From: Cyclobacteriaceae bacterium
Lineage (GTDB): Bacteria > Bacteroidota > Bacteroidia > Cytophagales > Cyclobacteriaceae
Assembly (NCBI GenBank): GCA_029882725.1
Contig: JAOUKG010000021.1
Span: 1-12,166, forward strand
DNA: 12,166 nucleotides
Direction of reading: 5' to 3'
The notes under the pieces are model-generated. The model saw only the letters and a list, made by a program, of their open reading frames with translations, had not been told where the DNA came from and did no database searches. The translations under genes were made by a program, and so were the position numbers. Below, piece after piece: positions 6,758-12,166 of this stretch. Positions within the stretch are counted from its first letter, which is position 1. Every line of letters begins with the position of its first letter.

Positions 6758-7660
6758 ATGGATTATACATTCCTGTTTATTGTTTTGGCCATTATTTTTG
6801 GCTTTTGGTTCTTTTTTGTTGTAATACCCATTAACCTGTGGATTACCGCTCAGTTTTCAAATGTTCGTATTGGGCTTTTCCAATTACTATTTATGAGAAT
6901 CCGAAAAGTACCCCCCGGATTAATTGTTCGGTCCATGATCACCGCACATAAATCGGGAATTGAAAAAATTTCAACCAGTCAAATGGAAACGCATTATTTG
7001 GCTCACGGTAATTTAACTGCTGTGATAAAGGCAATGATTATGGCCAATAAAGCCAACCTTGACCTCGATTTCAGACATGCTACTGCCATTGATCTGGCCG
7101 GACGTAATGTATTGGAAGCTGTAAAGGTATCTGTTACTCCCTATATGGTTATTGTTCCTGCCATCACAGGAATCTCTGCCGATGGTATTCAGCTTATCGC
7201 TGAAGCCAGGGTAACCGTTAGAACCAACCTCAAACAACTTGTAGGTGGTGCCGGGGAAGAAACTATTCAGGCTCGTGTAGGACAAGGTATTATTTCAAGC
7301 ATTGGAAATGCCAAAAGTTATTTGGAAGTACTTGAAAACCCCGAACAAATTTCAAAACAAGTTTTAAATAACGGTTTGGATGCCGGAACTGCCTATGAAA
7401 TTTTATCCATTGATATTGCCGACATAAATATTGGAATAAACATTGGGGCAAAACTCCAAATAGATCAAGCCAATGCCGACCTGAACGTAGCCAAGGCCAA
7501 AGCCGAAGAAAAACGGGCCATGGCTGTAGCACTGGAACAGGAAATGATCGCCAATGTACAAGAGGCAAAAGCAATGGTTATACTTGCCGAAGCTGAAATT
7601 CCTGCCGCACTATCAGAAGCATTGAAAAAAGGCCTTTTAATGGCTCCGCTTAATAAATAG
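6758..7660 (+). CDS. floA: FloA-like flotillin (SPFH-related membrane scaffold protein)
   Basis: A 300-residue protein of the bacterial flotillin-like FloA (UPF0365) family. A hydrophobic N-terminal segment (about residues 4-28) anchors it to the inner membrane. The SPFH-like region follows, with the family phrases AIDLAGRNVLEAV, VGGAGEETIQARVGQGI and GLDAGTAYEILSIDIADI. A long Ala/Glu/Lys-rich coiled coil (about 225-290, with QANADLNVAKAKAEEKRAMA) drives oligomerisation. FloA proteins organise membrane microdomains. The protein stops soon after the coiled coil with ALKKGLLMAPLNK. Family members I know run some 25-30 residues further with a GxMDYYN segment, which is missing here. The usual NfeD partner gene is not adjacent: upstream is the divergent helicase, downstream a methyltransferase. 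ATG 6758 gives the expected start before the membrane segment. Confidence 0.9.
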   Translation: MDYTFLFIVLAIIFGFWFFFVVIPINLWITAQFSNVRIGLFQLLFMRIRKVPPGLIVRSMITAHKSGIEKISTSQMETHYLAHGNLTAVIKAMIMANKANLDLDFRHATAIDLAGRNVLEAVKVSVTPYMVIVPAITGISADGIQLIAEARVTVRTNLKQLVGGAGEETIQARVGQGIISSIGNAKSYLEVLENPEQISKQVLNNGLDAGTAYEILSIDIADINIGINIGAKLQIDQANADLNVAKAKAEEKRAMAVALEQEMIANVQEAKAMVILAEAEIPAALSEALKKGLLMAPLNK

Positions 7661-7744
7661 AGCAAAAACAAGGCTAATCAACATTTGAAACTGAACGGGA
7701 CATTTAATCTTATCCCATTCAATAATGGAAATTCTTCACACTCG

Positions 7745-7779
7745 AAAGACCTATTAGGTTCAAAACCTTATAGGTCTTT
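7745..7779. terminator. Hairpin downstream of the flotillin gene, terminator-like repeat
   Basis: AAAGACCTATTAGGTT and AACCTTATAGGTCTTT pair over about 16 bases with one mismatch and a 3-base loop. The pairing ends in TCTTTATTAT, T-rich but not a clean T-run. It lies about 85 bases after the floA stop. The AGACCTATAAGGTTT type palindrome is, from memory, a dispersed Bacteroidota intergenic repeat. It could terminate transcription in either direction. Confidence 0.6.
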
Positions 7780-7939
7780 ATTATGAAAGAAAAGCGTATA
7801 GAAATTTGAACCCATCACCGGTTATCATGTTGTAAATTACCCTGCAAAACCTTGTTTAAGGGCACCAAAAACTAGCGAATTTGGATTAATTGGGTTAAAT
7901 TGTAGTACTCGTATTGTATTACACTTAATATAAAACGCC

Positions 7940-8764
7940 ATGAACCCTACCAACACCCTTATTGAAAATCAGTACCACCTCAATGGATTATTCGAGGACA
8001 TTCTTAACAGATTAAAAGAACAAGGTATTGAATTAAATGCAGTATCACGTACTCACATCGCCGGAGTGGATGAGTTCCACGTAAGAGGTGCAGAGGTATC
8101 CAAAGAACTTGTAAATGATTTCGATTTTAAAGAAAAGCATGTCCTTGATGTAGGCTGTGGACTAGGTGGCCCTTGTAGAATGTTGGCCGATGAATTTAAC
8201 TGTACTGTTTCAGGTATCGATATGAGCCACGAATTTATCAGAACAGCTCAAAAACTATCAGAATTGGTAAACCTTGATGGAAAAACAGAATTCGTTCAGG
8301 GAGATGCTCTTGATTTGCCCTTTGGAAACAACACATTTGACGTTGTGTGGACTCAACACGTTCAAATGAATATTGAAGATAAAACCAAATTTTATTCAGA
8401 AATAAGCAGAGTGTTGAAAGACAAAGGTTCCTTGATCTACTACGATATTTTTAAAAAGGAAAATCAGGATGTAAACTACCCTGTTCCCTGGGCCAACGAT
8501 TCCTCTGTTAGTTTTTTAGGAACGGTATCTAATATGGAAAGCATTTTAAAATCCCTTGGTTTCAACAAAATGAAAGTAACAGACCAAACGGGCAAAGCCA
8601 TAGAATTTCTCAATGGTTTATTTGAGAAACTTAAACTTCATGGCCCTCCCAAATTGGGGTTAAATGTACTTATGGGCTCCTCAACCAAAGATAAACTCGG
8701 CAATATTTTAAATGGACTTAATGAAAATAAAATTGAACTTCAAAGCGGAATCTATATAAAATAG
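7940..8764 (+). CDS. Class I SAM-dependent methyltransferase (sarcosine/SMT-like group)
   Basis: A 274-residue methyltransferase, not closely similar to the one at 505-1290. An N-terminal helical cap contains DEFHVRGAEVSKEL (44-57), the DQFH-type phrase found before motif I in the UbiE/sterol/sarcosine-like branch. Motif I is VLDVGCGLGG (68-77), the beta2 acidic residue is D94 (SGIDMS), and D122 lies in QGDALDLPF (120-128). WTQHVQMNI and VNYPVPWANDSSVSFL are family-typical and line the acceptor pocket. The C-terminal GPPKLGLNVLMG also recurs in this group. The acceptor is likely a small amine or lipid-like molecule, but that is inference. ATG 7940 fits the family start. The gene stands alone: the spacer before it holds a terminator-like hairpin, and strong palindromes follow it. 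Confidence 0.87.
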   Translation: MNPTNTLIENQYHLNGLFEDILNRLKEQGIELNAVSRTHIAGVDEFHVRGAEVSKELVNDFDFKEKHVLDVGCGLGGPCRMLADEFNCTVSGIDMSHEFIRTAQKLSELVNLDGKTEFVQGDALDLPFGNNTFDVVWTQHVQMNIEDKTKFYSEISRVLKDKGSLIYYDIFKKENQDVNYPVPWANDSSVSFLGTVSNMESILKSLGFNKMKVTDQTGKAIEFLNGLFEKLKLHGPPKLGLNVLMGSSTKDKLGNILNGLNENKIELQSGIYIK

Positions 8765-8801
8765 TCGTTTATAAACTCCACGAAGAGCTCTCTCAAATGG
8801 C

Positions 8802-8851
8802 TTTCGGAAATAAATATTTAAAAACGGTTATTTAAATATTTATTTCCGAAA
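8802..8851. repeat. Perfect 21-bp inverted repeat with 8-base loop
   Basis: Bases 8802-8822 and 8831-8851 are exact reverse complements (outer end TTTCGGAAATAAATA), separated by AACGGTTA. It lies 37 bases after the methyltransferase stop. No T-run follows on either strand, so it is not a textbook terminator. An AT-rich stem of this length can form a cruciform or a stable RNA hairpin. Confidence 0.85.
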
Positions 8852-8914
8852 TTTCGAACCTTACTGAGGTTCTTATGGCTTGATAAGAATCTAAGTAAGG
8901 CTTGAACAATTTGG
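8846..8914. repeat. Second, nested imperfect palindrome overlapping the first
   Basis: CCTTAC (8859-8864) pairs with GTAAGG (8895-8900), and inside it TTCTTAT (8870-8876) pairs with ATAAGAA (8883-8889) around the loop GGCTTG. The flanks CCGAAATT near 8846 and AATTTGG ending at 8914 extend the symmetry imperfectly. The left end overlaps the right arm of the 21-bp inverted repeat, so bases 8846-8851 can pair in either structure. It ends 16 bases before the next start codon. Confidence 0.65.
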
Positions 8915-8930
8915 AAAAAAATAACAACAC

Positions 8931-9641
8931 ATGAGTTTCTTAAAAGCGGAATGGAGAAAACTGGCTTTGGCAAATTACGAAATCGACCCCAGCCTATTAA
9001 CAAAACACATTCCCTATGGAACCGAATTGGATTTATGGGAGAATCGCTGTTACGTTAGTTTGGTTGGATTTATGTTTCTCAACACCAAATTATTGGGAAT
9101 TAAAATACCTTTCCATATCAATTTTGAAGAGGTAAACCTGAGGTTTTATGTAAAAAGAAAGGAGGGTGATGAATGGAAAAGGGGAGTTGTCTTTATCAAA
9201 GAAATTGTACCCAAACCAGCACTTACCTGGGTTGCCAATACTGTTTATAAAGAAAACTACGAAACTATGCCTATGAAGCACCTCTGGCAAGAAAAGCAGG
9301 ACACCCGAATTGTAGAATACCAATGGAAGAAAAAAGGGAAATGGAATTCTTTTCAAGTTACTGCCGATAAAGTTGCCACAGAAATCATTGGTGAAAGTGA
9401 GGCTGAATTCATCACCGAACATTATTGGGGGTATGCTCAAATAAATGAACATTCTTCCAACGAATACGAAGTTACACATCCCAAATGGATGAAATACAAT
9501 ATTAAAAACCACAAAATTGATGTTGACTTTGGTGCAGTGTATGGATCTGAGTTTGGTTTCTTAAATAGCATGGAACCCCGGTCTGTTATGCTTGCAGAAG
9601 GTTCGGGTATAACAGTGGAGAATAAGAGAAAATTGCAGTAG
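8931..9641 (+). CDS. DUF2071/YqjF-like protein
   Basis: A 236-residue protein resembling the DUF2071 (YqjF) family, which shares the acetoacetate-decarboxylase-like fold. The N-terminus has the family's first motif (WRKLALANYEIDPSLLTKHI, about residues 8-27), followed by YVSLVGFMFLNTKLLGIKIPFH and NLRFYVKRKEGDEWKRGVVFIKEIVPK. EHYWGYAQINEHSSNEYEVTHP in the second half is also typical. No biochemical role is established for the family, so no reaction is assigned. No signal peptide or membrane segment is seen, so it is probably cytoplasmic. ATG 8931 matches the family start, with no Shine-Dalgarno sequence. The region just upstream is occupied by palindromes, so its promoter is not evident; it may instead be read from the methyltransferase gene. 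It ends about 100 bases before the histidine kinase gene. Confidence 0.83.
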   Translation: MSFLKAEWRKLALANYEIDPSLLTKHIPYGTELDLWENRCYVSLVGFMFLNTKLLGIKIPFHINFEEVNLRFYVKRKEGDEWKRGVVFIKEIVPKPALTWVANTVYKENYETMPMKHLWQEKQDTRIVEYQWKKKGKWNSFQVTADKVATEIIGESEAEFITEHYWGYAQINEHSSNEYEVTHPKWMKYNIKNHKIDVDFGAVYGSEFGFLNSMEPRSVMLAEGSGITVENKRKLQ

Positions 9642-9740
9642 AATTGATCTTTTTTTCTTATTTTTATTATATCCTATTCTATTTAAATGGCTTTGCTATT
9701 AACCGTTTATTTATACAAATTTTTTAAAATCGAATGTTTG

Positions 9741-11945
9741 ATGATTACAGTAAAATCAAAGCTGTGTATACTTTTTGTTTTTTTCTCTCTCATCTCTACT
9801 ACGTCCGCTTTTTCACAAATTTTTGCTGATTCTTCGAAATATCTTATAGATAGTCTGGACCTTTCAACATTGTCGGAAAGAGACAAAAATCTCATTGATT
9901 CATTATTGACTTTGTATACTAATTGTGAAAATGACACCTGTAAAATCAATGCAATAAGTGCTATAGTAGAAGAAAGTTGGGATGATGAAGTATGGCCAAA
10001 ATACAACCAATGGATCCATGATTTTATAAAAGAGGAAACTACCAAAACCACTGATTCAAGCTCTTTAATACATTTTAGAAAATCCTACGCTGCTACTTTA
10101 AACAATAAAGGGTATTATCACAATAGTCGTGGTGAAATTGATCAGGCTTTGGAGTATTACTTGCAGGGTCTGGAAATTCAGCAGGAAATTGGAGACAAAA
10201 CAGGCGTAGCCGGGACCTTCATAAACATTGGTTACATATATCTCAATCAAGGCCTGATTGAAAAAGCCCTTGAATATTATTTCAAAAGTCTTCAAATAGA
10301 AGAAGAAACTGAAAACCAAAAAGGAATAGCACTGGCACTTAACGGTATTGGCTATATACACTACAAGCAAAATGAGATAGAAAAGGCTGTAGATAGCTAC
10401 TCCAAAAGTCTTAAAATAAGAGAAGAACTCAATGATAAATACGGTATAGCAACATGCCTGAACAATCTTGGGCTAATTCATAAAGACCAGAAACAATGGG
10501 AGCAAGCCCTCAACTATTTTAACCGGGGTTTAAAAATTGAACGAGAATTGGAAGACAAATCGGGAATAGCTATTTCCATGGGAAATATTGGGTTTGTTTA
10601 TAATGGTATGGGAAATCACAGCGTAGCATTAACCTATTTCAATGATGCTTTAAAGATCATGGAAGAATTGGATGACAAAAATGGCATTTCATTGACCCTC
10701 AATAACATTTCAACAACCTTAATTTCCCTCGGAAAAATAAAAGAGGCAAAAACATATGCACTTCGAAGTTTGACAATTTCAAATGAATTAAACTATCCTG
10801 TCAATATCCGAAATGCTGCAGAAACTCTATACATCATTGCCAAAAAAGAAAATAATTTTAAAGGCGCACTTAATTATTATGAACTGTTTGTTCAAATGAG
10901 AGACAGCGTTTTTAATAAAGAAACCGTTACTGCTTTAATACACCAGGAGTATAAGTATAAGTACGAGAAAAAAGCACTTACCGACAGCCTTAAAAATGCC
11001 GAAAAGGAAAAAATTGCAGAGGCATTATTGGCTGCTAGTGAAGCAGAAAATGAAAAACTTCAAATTGAAGCTATTAAACAACGACAACAACTTTACTTTG
11101 TTATAATAGTGCTTTTGCTTTTTGTGCTATTTGCATGGTTAATGAATAACAGGATTAAAATAATCCTTAAGCAAAAAAGAATCATAGAAACTCAAAAGGA
11201 TCGGGTCGAACAACAGAAAAAACAGCTTAATATCCATTTAAAGGAAATTGAGAAAAAGAATGAACACCTGGAATATCTCAATGAAGAACTTAAACAATTT
11301 GCGCATATTGTTTCACATGATCTTAAAACTCCATTGAGGGGAATTGTTCAACTTTTAAAAATCATTGAAGATGAAAACCCCAATCTTCTGGAAGGGGAAA
11401 TGAAAGAATCCTTTGACATGATTAAAGAGCGTTCAATAAAATCACAACAATTAGTAGATGGTATTCTTGAATATTCCCAAGCGGGTTTGATAAAAGCAAG
11501 TATAGGAAAAATAAACATAACCCCTATTCTTCAATCAATTGTAAAACATTTAAACAATCCTGAGGAAATAGATATAAAAATTCAATCTGATTTTCCAGTT
11601 ATCCTGGCAAATCCTTATCAAATTGAACAAATCTTTTCCAACCTGATAAGTAATGCCATCAAGTACAATCATCAACCAAAAAAACAAGGAGTTATAGAGG
11701 TAAAATGTACAGAAAATTCAGACTTACTTGAGTTTAAAATTTCCGATAATGGCCCAGGTATTCCTTCCTATTTATTACCTAACATATTCCAATTGTTTAA
11801 AAAGGGAAATCACCCCGATCATATTGACAGCACTGGTATTGGCCTGTCAATCGTAAAAAAATTAATCAATCAAAATGGTGGTAAAATCCGTGTTGAGTCT
11901 ACCGAAGGAAAAGGCACCACATTTATTTTTACATGGCCGAAATAA
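9741..11945 (+). CDS. TPR-repeat sensor histidine kinase
   Basis: A 734-residue sensor kinase. Residues 1-26 look like a signal peptide or signal anchor (basic MITVKSK, hydrophobic core, then ISTTSAFSQ). Residues about 117-385 form a run of tetratricopeptide repeats of 40 residues, with repeated phrases such as NIGYIYLNQGLIEKALEYY and KSLKIREELNDKYGIA. A transmembrane helix at 451-470 (LYFVIIVLLLFVLFAWLMNN) and a coiled coil (about 475-520) lead to the HisKA domain with FAHIVSHDLKTPLRG, phospho-acceptor H526. The ATPase domain has N box SNLISNAIKYN (N638), G1 DNGPGI (from D669) and G2 GIGLSIVKKL (from G699). The TPR part is thus likely periplasmic and the kinase cytoplasmic. No receiver or DNA-binding domain is present, and no response regulator gene is in the window, so it is an orphan kinase here. 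ATG 9741 is preferred over an in-frame ATG at 9687 because it gives a cleaner signal peptide. Confidence 0.92.
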   Translation: MITVKSKLCILFVFFSLISTTSAFSQIFADSSKYLIDSLDLSTLSERDKNLIDSLLTLYTNCENDTCKINAISAIVEESWDDEVWPKYNQWIHDFIKEETTKTTDSSSLIHFRKSYAATLNNKGYYHNSRGEIDQALEYYLQGLEIQQEIGDKTGVAGTFINIGYIYLNQGLIEKALEYYFKSLQIEEETENQKGIALALNGIGYIHYKQNEIEKAVDSYSKSLKIREELNDKYGIATCLNNLGLIHKDQKQWEQALNYFNRGLKIERELEDKSGIAISMGNIGFVYNGMGNHSVALTYFNDALKIMEELDDKNGISLTLNNISTTLISLGKIKEAKTYALRSLTISNELNYPVNIRNAAETLYIIAKKENNFKGALNYYELFVQMRDSVFNKETVTALIHQEYKYKYEKKALTDSLKNAEKEKIAEALLAASEAENEKLQIEAIKQRQQLYFVIIVLLLFVLFAWLMNNRIKIILKQKRIIETQKDRVEQQKKQLNIHLKEIEKKNEHLEYLNEELKQFAHIVSHDLKTPLRGIVQLLKIIEDENPNLLEGEMKESFDMIKERSIKSQQLVDGILEYSQAGLIKASIGKINITPILQSIVKHLNNPEEIDIKIQSDFPVILANPYQIEQIFSNLISNAIKYNHQPKKQGVIEVKCTENSDLLEFKISDNGPGIPSYLLPNIFQLFKKGNHPDHIDSTGIGLSIVKKLINQNGGKIRVESTEGKGTTFIFTWPK

Positions 11946-11994
11946 AGATTGGAGTAGATGATTTTTTGATAATATAGTCTAATGTATTGAAGCT

Positions 11995-12166
11995 CTACCG
12001 CCAACTGTAGGGGTAATCTGTATCCAAATATTCCAATGCATCTAATGTTAAATACAAAGGCTTAAAGGTGTCAATCATAACGGCTATTTCATGGGTTTCC
12101 CTGGCTCCAATACTTTTCTCTACTGTTCCGGGATGTGGTCCGTGAGGAATGCCCCCCGGATGTAAA
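11995..12166 (-). CDS. hmgA: Homogentisate 1,2-dioxygenase, C-terminal part
   Basis: A minus-strand gene that runs out of the window; the last 56 residues are visible, ending at TAG (11995-11997). The start of the visible part, LHPGGIPHGPHPGTVEK, carries two histidines six residues apart, corresponding to the HNSMLPH segment of human homogentisate dioxygenase with its iron ligand. THEIAVMIDTFKPLYLT and the terminal YPYSWR are typical of the bacterial enzyme. It opens the aromatic ring of homogentisate to maleylacetoacetate using Fe(II) and O2, in tyrosine and phenylalanine breakdown. The rest of the enzyme lies beyond the window. It is convergent with the histidine kinase gene, 49 bases apart, with no clear terminator between them. 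Confidence 0.92.
   Translation of the reverse strand, partial: LHPGGIPHGPHPGTVEKSIGARETHEIAVMIDTFKPLYLTLDALEYLDTDYPYSWR

Noticed and set aside
9090..9512. 140-codon minus-strand frame opposite the DUF2071 gene
   Set aside because: Aromatic-rich, motif-free product lying wholly inside a recognisable plus-strand gene.
9687..9740. Upstream in-frame ATG for the histidine kinase
   Set aside because: It would add 18 mostly hydrophobic residues before an already complete signal peptide. ATG 9741 is the simpler start, although the longer form cannot be excluded.

Overview
The window looks like a piece of a Bacteroidota (Bacteroidetes) chromosome. The evidence is low GC with AT-rich spacers, start codons without Shine-Dalgarno sequences, two exact TACCTTTG octamers that fit the Bacteroidota -7 promoter consensus TAnnTTTG, and proteins whose wording fits that phylum (IlvA C-terminus, nitronate monooxygenase, FloA, TPR-histidine kinase, HmgA C-terminus). 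The order or family cannot be fixed from this sequence alone.

Layout, left to right. 2-271: 3' end of ilvA (threonine dehydratase). 272-504: a spacer packed with hairpin repeats and a C8 tract. 505-1831: a class I SAM methyltransferase and a DinB-like metalloprotein, both plus strand. 1832-2193: a mostly empty spacer ending in a promoter. 2194-4041: a CsdA/DeaD-type DEAD-box RNA helicase with an Arg/Asp-rich repeat linker and a DbpA-like RNA-binding domain. 4042-4250: spacer with a palindromic repeat/terminator. 4251-5225: a nitronate monooxygenase-family flavoprotein. 5249-6484 (minus): a RhlE-type DEAD-box helicase, convergent with the flavoprotein. 6758-7660: a FloA-like flotillin with a shortened C-terminus. 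7661-7939: spacer with a terminator-like hairpin. 7940-8764: a second class I methyltransferase. 8765-8930: spacer with two overlapping palindromes. 8931-9641: a DUF2071/YqjF-like protein. 9741-11945: a TPR-containing sensor histidine kinase. 11995-12166 (minus): 3' end of hmgA (homogentisate 1,2-dioxygenase).

The genes do not form one pathway. Most are single units separated by spacers, and only the methyltransferase/DinB pair looks like a possible operon. Two RNA helicases of different subfamilies lie within 4.3 kb, each with the same TACCTTTG octamer upstream, which suggests general RNA remodelling or cold-type housekeeping roles rather than a dedicated system.

I found no mobile element, CRISPR array, RNA gene or defence locus, and no convincing new multi-gene system. 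The most unusual content is the density and variety of intergenic palindromes (at least six, of several unrelated sequence types), the Arg/Asp tandem repeat in the first helicase, and the altered C-terminus of FloA.
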